A stretch of 64,000 bases of DNA from Ailanthus altissimus (lineage: Eukaryota > Streptophyta > Magnoliopsida > Sapindales > Simaroubaceae). The stretch covers positions 4,786,501 through 4,850,500 of the forward strand of contig OX327696.1 in NCBI GenBank assembly GCA_946807835.1, read 5' to 3'. Position 1 is the first letter of the stretch. Every line of letters begins with the position of its first letter. The position numbers and the translations under genes are program-made. Below, piece after piece: positions 1 through 10,751 of this stretch. The notes under the pieces are model-generated. The model searched no databases. It had not been told where the DNA came from and was given only the letters and a program-made list of their open reading frames with translations.

Positions 1-2
1 TT

Positions 3-1163
3 GGGGCCTTTAAATTGGGTAAAGAGATTCACGGTTATGCTGTTCATGGTGGTTGTGCTGAGTTTGATAATGTTAGAAATGCATTGATCACAATGTACTC
101 GAGGTGCAAAGACCTTAGGCATGCTTATATTTTGTTTCAGATGATAGAAGAAAAAGGTATAATTACTTGGAACTCCATGCTTTCTGGTTACACTCACATG
201 GACCGAGCTGAGGAAGCTTCATTCTTATTCAGAGAGATGTTGCATTCTGGGGTTGAACCAAATTTTGTGACGATTGCCAGCATTCTGCCTCTTTGTGCTA
301 GAGTGGCTAATCTACAACATGGTAAAGAGTTTCATTGTTACATTTTGAGGCGTGTAGTGTTCAAGGACTATTTATTACTGTGGAATGCTCTTGTGGAGAT
401 GTATGCAAGATCAGGAAAAGTTGCTGAAGCTAAAAGAGTATTTGACTTGATGAGCAGACGGGATGAAGTGACTTATACTTCCTTGATTGCTGGATATGGG
501 ATCCAAGGAGAGGGGGAAGTTGCGCTGAAACTATTTGAAGAGATGAAGGAGAATCAGATCAAACCAGATCATGTAACCATGGTTGCAGTTCTATCAGCTT
601 GTAGCCATTCAGGCCTAGTTGATGAAGGTAAAAAGCTGTTTGATGAGATGGAAAGAGTTTATGGTATAGTTCATCGATTGGAGCATTATGCTTGCATGGC
701 TGATCTCTATGGGAGGGCTGGGTTGATGGATGAAGCAAAGGAGATGATTACAAAGATGAGTGCTCCAACCTGTGCCGTGTGGGCAACTCTCTTAGGGGCC
801 TGTAGAATACATGGAAATAAAGATATTGGGGAATGGGCAGCTGAGAAGTTACTGGAAATGAGGCCTGAAAATTCAGGTTACTATGTGCTGATTGCAAATA
901 TGTATGCTGCTGCCGGTTGTTGGAACAAGCTAGCAAAGGTGAGGACTATCATGAGAGAATTGGGTATAAGGAAGACTCCTGGCTGTGCTTGGGTTGATGT
1001 GGGCACAAGATTTTCTCCATTTACAGTGGACGATACATCAAACCAGCTGGCACAGGAGGTTTATCCTTTATTGGGTGGATTGACCGAGCTAATGAAAGAT
1101 GCCGGTTATGTTGCTAGAGAGCAGTTCTGTTCAGAAGATGAAGTTATTGAAGAAATGGGATGA
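3..1163 (+). CDS. PPR protein, PLS class, E/E+ subgroup (3' part)
   Basis: C-terminal part of a pentatricopeptide repeat protein, a sequence-specific RNA-binding family acting mostly in plastids and mitochondria in RNA editing, splicing or stability. The frame is open to the left edge, so the start lies outside the window; the TTG at 15 is not a real start. About 385 residues are visible. Degenerate 31-36-residue helical repeats run through the first 260 (for example [28 protein letters not shown] and [16 protein letters not shown]). An E-type tail follows ([12 protein letters not shown], then [13 protein letters not shown] and GCAWVDV) with a short E+ extension. There is no C-terminal DYW deaminase domain, so any editing role would need a partner. 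There is no intron, as usual for the family. The sequence closely matches what I remember of Arabidopsis At1g71490, but the orthology is inferred from memory. It is convergent with the NTF2-like remnant. Confidence 0.93.
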   Translation, partial: GAFKLGKEIHGYAVHGGCAEFDNVRNALITMYSRCKDLRHAYILFQMIEEKGIITWNSMLSGYTHMDRAEEASFLFREMLHSGVEPNFVTIASILPLCARVANLQHGKEFHCYILRRVVFKDYLLLWNALVEMYARSGKVAEAKRVFDLMSRRDEVTYTSLIAGYGIQGEGEVALKLFEEMKENQIKPDHVTMVAVLSACSHSGLVDEGKKLFDEMERVYGIVHRLEHYACMADLYGRAGLMDEAKEMITKMSAPTCAVWATLLGACRIHGNKDIGEWAAEKLLEMRPENSGYYVLIANMYAAAGCWNKLAKVRTIMRELGIRKTPGCAWVDVGTRFSPFTVDDTSNQLAQEVYPLLGGLTELMKDAGYVAREQFCSEDEVIEEMG

Positions 1164-1693
1164 AATTACAAATCCGTTTATATACCAATCTGGTGCGATT
1201 AATGCATGTTAACAGAAGCATTAGGGCACAACACTGGGAGAACTTGGTGGCAGGTGGAACTGTTTTCAAAATTCCATCTGTTTTCCAAATTATTTTGGCT
1301 GCTCTGTGACCAACCTCAGGATTGTATTCATCATGTACTTTTATGCTTCGATTCTATTACATGTAGTCAATATAGATTCTGATTTTCTTTCTCCTTTGAG
1401 ATGTAACAACAGGTGCAAATACATTAGGCAACCGTATTTATACAACAAAAATTAAGTAAATAGACCAATATGTTAGTGACTAGTAGCAGTGGAGAATAGG
1501 ATATGTAATAGCCAATTGAAACAATAGATAACAAAGTCACTTTAGATTTCAAGGAACCACTATTGGACTAAACAAAATTTTCTTTTTCTTTTCCTTTCCT
1601 TTAGATTTTCTTCATGTTGGTGGTATACAATTTAACCTACTAATCAATAGAAATAATTTTTGATGTCGTTAGTATATGATATACAGGCTTTCT
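1164..1693. other. PPR 3' flank, no gene seen
   Basis: AT-rich sequence between two convergent genes, presumably holding both 3' UTRs. I see no coding exon and no repeat structure. Confidence 0.6.
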
Positions 1694-2773
1694 TCATAGC
1701 CGGTCTGCCAGTTGAGGAAATTGCTGCAGCAGCCAAGTTACAGCTCTGATAACAACCTGCATGCCCAAAAGAAGATTAAGAAGGATGAAGACTCTGTATA
1801 AGCATAAAACGGCTTTAAACTTAATCAGTTCAGTTCTTGATCATTCAGAAAAGATCCCTGGCTGGTTGAGAAAATCAATATCCTAAGGAACTCTTTAGAG
1901 GTATTTTTTCTATTTTCATCAATCCATTTGTTTTAAAACTTAAAATTTATATATCCAAACCAAAGAGTTGATGAACTAGAACTAAATGGTTTCTGTGTGA
2001 TGGAATGAAGGCAAATGTACATACCAAAGTTGTCTCTCCAGGCTTGATTGTAGGTTCAACACAGTCTCGTCCATAACTGCTTTAGATTGAAAAATTAGTT
2101 ACCCCAAGAACAATCCACAAGTTCAATATCATATTGATAGGTACACATACATGATTAACTTGTATTAGTAAGCGTTTCCTACAATTTAAGCCTTTGAGTC
2201 AAGCGGTTATCTAACATGATGCACTTTCCTTTCTCCTCACCAAAGTTTCACCTCATTCGTTTCTCCCCTTTTTCCCCCATTTTTCCTTCTCTCTTGCATT
2301 ATCACTGTTAATTTGCAACATAAAAGAAACACCAATCAAACATCATGTTCAAGACAAAAGTTTGGCTTAGAGGTCTTGAATTAACTATGAATAAGAATTG
2401 CTTGTGCATTCTGATCTCTATGAAATATTATTAGTTCAATACAAAAGCTAAACTTACATTATGTGTTTCTTGCCGTTCACAACCTCCAGCCTATAAAAGC
2501 TGCATCCTTTACTGAAAGGAAATGGCTTCCCTTTCCATTCTGTCAGCATTTCCGTTAGTTATTGAACCCATCAGGAAAGAATAAAACCCAAAAATGGAAG
2601 TTTATATGCCATGTAAAGTATTAAAGGAAAACAAGAACAAGCAAAAAGAATGCCGCAGTAAAATACCTAAATGCCATGTAACCCCCAACTGCTGAAGAAT
2701 CCTCAGCAGAAATGTCATAAATAACAAAATTTGAGGTCGGAGCTGATTGAATCAATGAACGTATTGAAGAAGT
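1694..2773 (-). pseudogene. NTF2/SnoaL-like protein, last four exons with a frameshift
   Basis: Four minus-strand blocks bounded by GT-AG sites: exon a 2773-2667, b 2539-2458, c 2079-2025 and d 1756-1694 (stop). Exons b, c and d join in phase. Readable pieces are SNFVIYDISAEDSSAV (a), EWKGKPFPFSKGCSFYRLEV (b), SYGRDCVEPTIKPGETTL (c) and VTWLLQQFPQLADRL (d). They resemble the C-terminal half of plant NTF2-like/SnoaL-fold proteins. Exon b has a good branch site (CTAAC) before its acceptor. In exon a the frame changes at the C run 2682-2686 (five G on the coding strand). With four G all four exons would be in phase, so there is one extra base, either a real frameshift or a sequencing error. No 5' exons or start were found in the AT-rich DNA to the right, so the gene is truncated or has a long intron. 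The family call is from memory of the motif. Confidence 0.6.
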
Positions 2774-5097
2774 CTAGTATTGCCGGCAAATAAGTTGAAG
2801 ATCAAACTGAGATTAGATGTGGACATCAAAGATAATACCAAGTTTGAAGATCAAATTTCAGTTCTTAAATTCTCTGCTAACACTTTGAGCTAAGGTATTG
2901 ATGTTTTACACTTCCAACATTGATATTATCTTTTTATCTTAGCTATGATCTTCTACTATATAACTGAAAGCTCCTCGTAAACAAACACTCATTTGTACCA
3001 ATTAGCTCGAAAAGTTTCATAATTTTGCTAGAGTTCTTCAATATTATGTCACATGTAAATTATTCTTGTTGCATCATATATTTTATCAAATTATTTTTCA
3101 ACTAACTACTGGAAAATATCATCCAAAACTCCGTTGGGACTTCAAATGCACATAAAGATTTCAGAATTACCATTAAAGCCTCTATCCACATTTCCAAAGC
3201 ATGAATACCTTTTTTTTATGAATTCAAAGTTCCTACTTTTCACTTCATCCAGTCTCAAACTTACATGAATTAACTCATCTCATAGTTGTTATATGGAATG
3301 AGACCATCCAGTAAAATTTTGCTATATATGTTTTAAATTAATTTTTTTTTTTCTTTGATTATCTCTATCAATGTTATTCTATTATCTCATAATCTTTTAC
3401 TTTCACAGAAGTCTTTGTAATATCTTAATTTTAAGCAATGATATGAAATTGCTAAAAAAAAAAGTATACTTTTATATATTGTTCAATTGTTTCAAGTCAA
3501 ATATTATCACCATTGAAGCAATTGTTGGAAGTTCAAATACCAGGATTTTGTAAGTCTTCCAACATGAAATATAAGGCACATTGTTAGCAAACACAAAATT
3601 TTTTTTTTTTAAAAAAAAAATCAAATGTCCCAGGTTCAAACAATTAATCAGAGGTCTCAGCTTCAAACACTGCTTACACTAAAATGGTGAGGTGTTTGGT
3701 GTTGTTTGATGTAATAAAAATATCATAATTAACTTTTTTAATGAATCAATTAATCTTTAGTTAATTAAATCTCTTTTAATTTGTATTAAAACATCAAACA
3801 CTTACCTCCAATTGGTCTCTTAAACTAATAATTTTCAACCGCTATGTAATACAACAATTATTTCTAAGATTTATTGCACATAATTATGTATATAAAAATT
3901 TATCCACAATTCTAAACATAGTTCAAAAAACAAAATTTGTCCACTGTGTGATGTTTTTGTCAAACAAAATTGGTTAGAAAGCATCATATATATGTTCCCT
4001 TTAGAAGTAGGCCTTTTAGATTTAAAATAAAATATGAATTTAAAATATACTCTTATGAATAATAAATATGAAGATGTTAGTTCCGGGAAACCCATATTAT
4101 AAGTAATTGACATTAATCATCACGCCAATTAAACTTCAAATATTAGTAAATCAATTAAATAATAAACACAAAGTTAAATTTTTCTACCTTCAGATAATAT
4201 AAATTAATACTAAATCCTAGATTACATGTGCAAAAATATTAAGCACCAAACCGATAATACAAATTAATAGTAAATCCTAGATTACATATATATATATAAA
4301 AAAAAAATAACAAGCTCCAGGCTAATTTGATTTTTCTATTTGCACATAGTAAATTATAGATTACATGTAATAATAAATAAATAAATAAACAAGCACCACT
4401 TCTAATTTAACTTTTCTACCTGCATAAAATAGAAACTAATCTTAAATCATAAATTTAACTTTTTTGCCTGCACATTTCATGACTATTCATTACCCTAACA
4501 ATATAATTTAAAAAGTAGAACATTACATTTTGATTTTGTGTAAACTAAAATGAAAACACGAATAACTAAAACAACTAAACCCATATTTTTAGAAAGCCTT
4601 TCTATAATCTAAAGCAAAAACACAAAAATAAAACAACTAAACCCATATATGTATGCATATATAAACCCAATGATAACATGAACTCTTCCAGCCAAAATAT
4701 ATATAAATGAACATCAAATAGCAAAAACAATTAAAGAAAACCCAATTCTTTTAACTATGACCTGCGCAATCAAGCTAATGGAGCCAATGGTTTATGTCTT
4801 CAAGTATTTGATGAAGCGTAAACCTGGAATATGCGTAATAAATTAAGTTTTTAACTTTTTTATACTTAATGAAACACCCAATCAATTTAATCATTCAATT
4901 TCAAAATTCAAACCCATTTCAAATATACAAATTAAATAGCCAAAATCTCATGAAACACCCAAGTAAATTAGTCAGTCCATTTTTTCAGAAGATAAAAATA
5001 TTATGCATCATAGCAAATTAAACATGTGATTGCTAACTTGGTTAATCGATTTAAACAAGAGTTTTTTGTTGACTGCACTTGAATAAAGTAAGGGCGT
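2774..5097. other. AT-rich spacer
   Basis: No coding region is supported. Short open frames here are low-complexity and lack family motifs. The missing 5' exons of the NTF2-like gene would be expected on the minus strand here, but I could not find them. Confidence 0.6.
4150..4470. repeat. Diverged short tandem repeat
   Basis: The phrase 'AATCCTAGATTACAT' and the surrounding 'TTTTCTACCTGCA' and 'AACAAGCACCA' words recur at irregular spacing of roughly 70-110 bp. It looks like an old, decayed tandem repeat. Confidence 0.4.
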
Positions 5098-6345
5098 GTA
5101 TTTATTTATTAAAATTATATTTATTATATTTGATTATATTATTTGTTAATTTTTTAATTTAATCACGTTATTTCAAAATTTAAATAAATATGTAGTTAAA
5201 TTAAACTAAATAAATAATAATCAATTTAAATAATTAAAAAAATGATATAATAAAATAAAATAAATATAATTTTAATATACTAAAGTTTTAATAAATAATA
5301 TAAATTAATTATATGAAATAAATAAAATACTAATAAAAAATAAAAAAATATTTACAAAGTAAAAATAAAATAAAAATATTATAATAAATAATAAAATTAA
5401 AAAGTATATATTTTTTATCACACCCATTTTTTATAATATTATTTTATTATATATGACATAATTAATTTATATTATTCATAAATAACTAAATATATTTATT
5501 TAAATTTTTATTTATTTTATTTAATTATCAATAAATAAAATGAATGTAATTTTAATAAAAAATATAATTAAGTTTGTATTTGTTTTTAAATTATTTATTT
5601 ATTTATTGTGTTTATTTAGTTTAGTTTAACTACATTAAATAATTATATTATTTATAAATTTTTTGTAATAATATGATTAAAATAAATAAACAAATAATAT
5701 AAAATAAATATAATTTTAATAAACAAAAATATTTTATTTTGAATAAAAATTATTGTAACAAACTAAGATGCACTACAACGATATTATTCACTGTAGCAAA
5801 TACTGTATATTAAGAAAAAAAATATTAAACCCAAAATTTATCATACCCACATATGGGCATGATAAAAAACTTATCGCGCCTATATGTGGGGGCAATAAAA
5901 ACTTATTGCTCAATTATATAGGCGCGATAAAAATATATTGTACTCATATTTGGGTTCGATAAAAAATATAGACTTTTTTTTAATTTTATTATTTATTATA
6001 ATATTTTTACTTATTATTTTTATAGTAAATATTTTATTTTTTATTAGTATTTTATTTATTTTGTATAATTAATTTATATTATTATTAAAAATTTTGTATT
6101 TTAAAATTATGTTTATTTTATTTAATTATATTATTTGTTAATTATTTAAATTGATTATATTATTTATTTAGTTTAGTTTAACTACATATTTATTTAATTT
6201 TTGTAATAATGTGATTAAATTAAATAATTAACAAATAATATAATAAAGTAAATTAAATATAATTTTAATAAATAAATACAAATTTAAATTTAAATAAATA
6301 TAATTTTAAGTAAAATAAAATTATAAATAAATTAATTATAAAATT
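5098..6345. mobile_element. Long inverted-repeat (foldback/MITE-like) element
   Basis: The left arm (about 5098-5435) is a good reverse complement of the right arm (about 5945-6345). For example, the stretch around 5146-5230 containing TAGTTAAATTAAACTAAA is mirrored at 6125-6220, and the TGTGATAAAAAATATA-type segment near 5405-5425 is mirrored at 5955-5972. The space between (5440-5800) holds another copy, in the same orientation as the right arm, with similar ends (TATTCACTGTAGC at 5785, TATTCATTGTAGC at 6374). No coding capacity is visible. A non-autonomous DNA element is the simplest reading. I could not fix its exact ends or a target duplication. Confidence 0.6.
5835..5965. repeat. Four-fold GCGCGATAAAAA-type short repeat
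   Basis: At the centre of the inverted-repeat element, a unit of about 30 bp resembling 'TATGGGCGCGATAAAAA' recurs about four times in alternating variants (CATGATAAAAAAC, GGCAATAAAAAC, GGCGCGATAAAAA, TTCGATAAAAAA). Part of it is inverted, since CTTATCGCGCC reads as GGCGCGATAAG. This is the only GC-bearing segment in about 1.2 kb of AT-rich sequence. Confidence 0.55.
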
Positions 6346-7014
6346 AAATTAAATTAAATTTGTAACAGATACTATTCATTGTAGCGGTATTGTTAATATA
6401 TTAAAAGGATATTTTTGTCTTGTTCAACTAAAAAAGTTAAAAATTTTAAATGATAACTAAAAAAGTTAAGACCCTCTCGATTTTGGTTATTTTAAAAATT
6501 TTCCCAAAAAATATACAAGACTACCCAAAAGTGCCCTTTTACATTCAACCTAACCCTAATTTACATAACCAAAGCCAACAACTAACATTAGTTAAATCTT
6601 ATCTATCCATGCAATGTGTCATATCCTTATGCATTGGAAATCTTATCTATAACATTTGGCCCTACAAAAAAAAAAAAGCAAAATTTTTAAAAATAGCTCC
6701 AGAATTTTATAAATATACATTTTTAACCATCTTTTAATTACATATTCATTATTAGTTAAATACATTGTAAATAGTCATATTTACCCTTATATGCATAATA
6801 TATTGTTAAATAAATATTTGAACTTAAATTTAACAAATCCAAACTTAGATTTGAACCGATCCATCTCCAAAAGCATATTTAAATATTTAGAATTTAAAAT
6901 AAGTAGATTTCAAGTGATTGCATCGCGAAAAAAAACAAAAAAATGAGATGACACAAAAAATTGAAAAAATTAGGAGTTGTATTACGGGGAACTATCATGG
7001 CCCACGATGTCATT
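6346..7014. other. AT-rich spacer
   Basis: No gene, RNA or clear repeat seen. The 95-codon open frame at 6450-6737 is low-complexity and has no recognisable motif. Confidence 0.5.
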
Positions 7015-7330
7015 CTATCATCTCGGGTCGCTATTGTGCCATTTCGACATCTCGAGCCTAAGATGCCATGGCTTAGATGGCACAATGGCATCTCGGGCTT
7101 GAGATGCCATTTGCCATCTAAGCCATGGCATCTTAGGCTCGAGATGCCGAAATGGCACAATAGCATCTCAAACAAGGCATCTCGGGTGCCATCTCGGTCA
7201 AGACATCTCAGGCTCAAGATGCCTTGTTCAAGACACCATTGTGCTATTTCGGCCAAGGCATCTCGGACCTAAGATGCCTTGCCATTGTGACATCTCGATC
7301 AAGGCATCTCGAGCAATGGTTGAGATGCTC
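7015..7330. repeat. GC-rich CATCTC/GAGATG repeat island
   Basis: At least ten copies of CATCTC (often GGCATCTCGG) and several of GATGCC occur in both orientations within about 315 bp, in a strongly AT-rich neighbourhood. Both strands stay open for more than 100 codons only because the repeat lacks stops; neither frame has protein-like character. Confidence 0.75.
7030..7164. repeat. Near-perfect 135-nt hairpin
   Basis: Arm 7030-7082 and arm 7112-7164 (53 nt each) are reverse complements with a single mismatch. The 29-nt centre is itself largely palindromic (AATGGCATCTC ... GAGATGCCATT), so almost the whole 135 nt can fold into one stem. If transcribed this would be a substrate for Dicer-like enzymes, resembling a young MIRNA or foldback siRNA locus. 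No promoter or target was identified. Confidence 0.85.
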
Positions 7331-7969
7331 TAAACCTAGACGACAGTAGGCTGCCACTTTGATCGCAGTTTGGGTTCAGTAAATAACTCAAAATAAGCCT
7401 TTTTTTTGTCTAATTTAAATATTTTTTAATCATTTTAACCCATTTTCACGTTTAATTCATCTATATCACCTTTTTCTAACTTATTTCCAATAAATATCAA
7501 ATGTTTTCTAAAATTTAAAAAAGTTACCAAGAATCAACAATTTTTAGAGTTTGAAATAGAAAATATATTGTGTAAGACCTAATTTATACAATGACAACTT
7601 TTAAATTTTTTATTTAACTAAATTTTTGGTAAGAGAATTTTAAATTGAGAGAGAGAGAATTTTGAATAGAGAGAGTGTATGTGTTTTTTTTTTTTTAAGA
7701 GAATAAGAGTCTGAATTTTATATTTTTGGCTATTAAAAAATATCAAATTCAATATAGCTAAAATAGTATGTTTATAAAATTTTGGGTCTATTTCTAAAAA
7801 TTTCCAAAAAATAGAGTATATTATACAATTGAAATATGTTACGTGTAAAAAAAAAAAGATTAGAAATATATTTGTTATGCTTTCACATGACCAATTATTA
7901 TAGGAAAACTAAATCAGAAAATGTGAAATTCAATTTTTCTTAAACAATCAATCCAATGTTGGGCCTATA
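7331..7969. other. AT-rich spacer
   Basis: No feature seen apart from GAGA runs at about 7650-7680. Confidence 0.5.
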
Positions 7970-8422
7970 TAGGGATGGCAAAATTCGGATTCGAATTTGG
8001 GTTTTTCTCAACCTAGATTTAGATCCGGATCTGAATTTTTTTAATAAACCTGAAATTTTTAGATTCGGGTTTAAACCCGAATTTGAATTTAAGCTCGGAT
8101 TTTATTTTTTTAATTTTTTTTAATTTGTTTCTAAAATTTTACGTGAAATTTAAACTTTTAGGATATTTATTTTATAAAACAATTGTTAGATTCATATATT
8201 GAAGATTATGAATTTTATGAATTAATTTGAGACTTTTAAAAAATATAAAGAAATAAAAATTATGGATCTAGATTTGGGTTTTCGGATTTCCGCAAAAACC
8301 CAAATTTAAATTTTTCAAAAAAAAAGGGACCCAAATTTAATAAAAGAAATCTAATTTTTTTTGGGATGGGTTCTAGATTTTTCGAGTTCAAATCTAGGTT
8401 CGAATTTTTTCTCCCATCCTTA
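7970..8422. mobile_element. hAT-like MITE with 8-bp target duplication
   Basis: The 453-bp element starts TAGGGATGG and ends CCATCCTTA, an imperfect terminal inverted repeat. It is flanked by a perfect 8-bp duplication, GGCCTATA, at 7962-7969 and 8423-8430. An 8-bp duplication and this type of end are characteristic of the hAT superfamily. The interior repeats the GGATTCGAATTTGGG-type word in both orientations and has no coding capacity. Confidence 0.85.
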
Positions 8423-8526
8423 GGCCTATAGAAAATGATGTACTAGCTAGATTTTGTCAATCTGACAACACCTTAAAATTAAATAACAGGTAGACAATAT
8501 TGTAAAGTTGTCAACACTATCGCTAT

Positions 8527-9150
8527 TAAGGATGACAAATTGGTTTGAATTAAAAAAAAGTAATATTAGGCATCTTAAATTGTATTTAAAAAAGTGATGT
8601 GTCAAGTAAACATTAGGTGATGAAATAGTGTAAATTTTAAAATAATTTATTACACCCAATATTTACTTGACACGTCATTTTTTGGGATAAAATTTGAGAA
8701 GCTTAGTATTAAACATTTAGAGCTCAACCTAACCCGAAGAAATTTGGACTTTTATCCGAATTTGGATTCAATTTTTTTTGAAAAATTTGGATTCTAATCC
8801 GAATTTTTGTTGGAACCCAAAATTTGGTCCAGGGATTTTTTTAATTTTTTTAAAATCCTAAATTAATTTATAATCTTTGACATATATGAATCTAACAATT
8901 GCTTTACAAAATAAATACCTCAAATATTTAAATCTAACCTAAAAAATTGAAACAAAAAAAAATATTAATTATAAATATAAGTTATATAATACAAATTTTA
9001 TAATCTAATAATTGTTTATAAAATAAATATTCCAAAATTTCTTTTACCAAAACAATGATTTTTTTTTAAAAATGTGGTTCATATAAAAAATTTAGATTCG
9101 GATTTGGGTTGAGCAAAACCCGAATTCAAATATGGATTTTGCCATCCCTA
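8527..9150. mobile_element. Second hAT-like MITE, interrupted
   Basis: The right end, GCCATCCCTA at 9141-9150, and the adjoining GTTGAGCAAAACCCGAATTC region are the inverse of the left end of the element at 7970. The left end is probably TAAGGATGACAA at 8527. The flanking 8-mers (ATCGCTAT and CCTACTAT) match only in part, so the target duplication is eroded or the left boundary is wrong. A Tourist-like MITE lies inside. Confidence 0.55.
8553..8712. mobile_element. Tourist-like MITE (copy 1)
   Basis: Inverted-repeat ends (AGTAATATTAGGCATCTT against AAGCTTAGTATT) enclose an inner palindromic pair, GTGTCAAGTAAACATT and AATATTTACTTGACAC. It is clearly the same family as the element at 14703-14875 and lies nested in the second hAT-like MITE. 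Confidence 0.6.
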
Positions 9151-9159
9151 CCTACTATA

Positions 9160-9480
9160 GCAATTTTTTAATTAAAAATTTAATTATTATCTGTATATTA
9201 AAATTACATTTATATTAATTATTTAATTTAATCATATTATTACAAAATTTAAATAAATAATATAATTATTTAATGTAGTTTAATTAAATTAAATCGATGA
9301 TATAAACAAAAAAATAATTTTCATAAACAAATACAAACTTAACAAATATAAATTTATCAATAATTAAATAAAACAAATACAAATTTGAACGAATATATTT
9401 AATTTTAAATGAATAATATAAACTATTTATGTCATACATAGTAAAATAAATTTAAAAATAATATAAATAAATGATATAAA
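9160..9480. repeat. AT-rich repeat, copy of the 5.1-6.3 kb family
   Basis: The reverse complement of 9180-9330 matches 5618-5740, including the AACTACATTAAATAATTATA word, so this is a further dispersed copy of the inverted-repeat element's arm. Confidence 0.5.
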
Positions 9481-10751
9481 CATATGAGGCTTGCTTGGTA
9501 AATTAATTCGGTTGCCATGCCATCTATACAGTCAACACCATCAATGCAGGTCAACCATTTATGCTCCAAAGAAGCTCTTATGTTGTCGGCATAAGGCTTT
9601 CATTTCCTTTAAACTATTACAATTATACTTGAAATCGTAAAATTGCTCGAATTCTAGAATTTCTTGTATAAGCTTATCCATGGTTTCTTCTGGTTAAGCT
9701 ACACACTATCAGCAGAGTTAGAATATTCAAAATTATGCAATGCAAGTACTTCATTTAAAGTGAGTGTGAAATGAAGCCCGACTATCTCCTCATAATATAC
9801 ATCAAATGAGTCTAATAAACCAGGAGAGATTAAAAGATTGACTAGTTGTAATGACTTTTTTAGTTACGCCGATACTTGGAAAGTTTCTTCAACAAAGCTC
9901 AAGTCTTTAACCACCACCCTAGTTCTGAAATGTTGGTTGGTCAAAAAAAGGTTAGAATGTGGAATAGCCTAAACACAACCAAATTACCAACTCGCTCACT
10001 AAGGATAATAGGTTTTTACCCCACACTTATTATTGATCGATGCTATAATGGCCTCATGGTGCAAGTCCCTGGTTGTCAGGTACCTGATCTAGCATCTATG
10101 CCATTTAGCGTTTAGGTCAACTTCTTTAGTATTGGATGACTGACTTTTGTAAAACCAATTGGTCCATTGTGGACCAAAGAAGGACGGCCTTAACAAAAAA
10201 AACTCTTGGTCTTCTAATTAGGTGTTTGCATAGAAAATTTTAAAATAATCCTCAAACCGACCATGTTTGAGTTACCACTTGATAAGCTATGAGGAGTAAC
10301 ATCTAAGATAATTTGGAGGTGGTTATAAGGATGTTTTAAAGAAGCTTGGGAATTAAGCTGACACTTAGAAGTATAGCATCCAGAGAGGGTTGTTTGTATT
10401 GGGGAAAACCTTTTCGTCTTTAGAATGAAGAATATCAAATAAACTCCTATATATATGGGAAAAGAAGAATAGACCTAAGGTTAGCTCAACTCCATCATCT
10501 AAGGCAATTGCAACCTTAAGGTACTCTATATTTATTTTTTATGGTTGATTACAACGGCCATACTTATATAGCCAATATAAGAGGAAAAGCAATATGCTCT
10601 AGCCATGTGTGCATGTTACTTGCACGTGTACATGTACGAATTTCTCCCGATTGTAATGAACTGGTTAGAGATGAATGAACAATGTTAAAGTGTTATTTGA
10701 TCCAAGCAAATGAGAAAAGATGAAGAAAAAGTAAGGAAGAGTGATGATATA
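9481..10751. other. Spacer of near-average composition, no gene recognised
   Basis: Less AT-rich than its surroundings, with several short open frames on both strands, none longer than 80 codons and none with a domain I recognise. It may be the remnant of a gene or transposon. Confidence 0.4.

Noticed and set aside
1687..1749. Plus-strand open segment that could be a terminal exon
   Set aside because: It overlaps the minus-strand exon d, which is supported by phase-compatible neighbouring exons; the plus reading has no partner exons.
5768..5790. CACTACAACGA as a CACTA transposon end
   Set aside because: No matching inverted end or 3-bp duplication was found nearby, and the segment belongs to the foldback repeat.
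6894..7272. Two overlapping open frames of more than 100 codons on opposite strands
   Set aside because: They are produced by the CATCTC/GAGATG repeat, which lacks stop codons; no protein-like features.
9876..10438. Short open frames of 74-79 codons
   Set aside because: No domain, no splice context and no support from composition.
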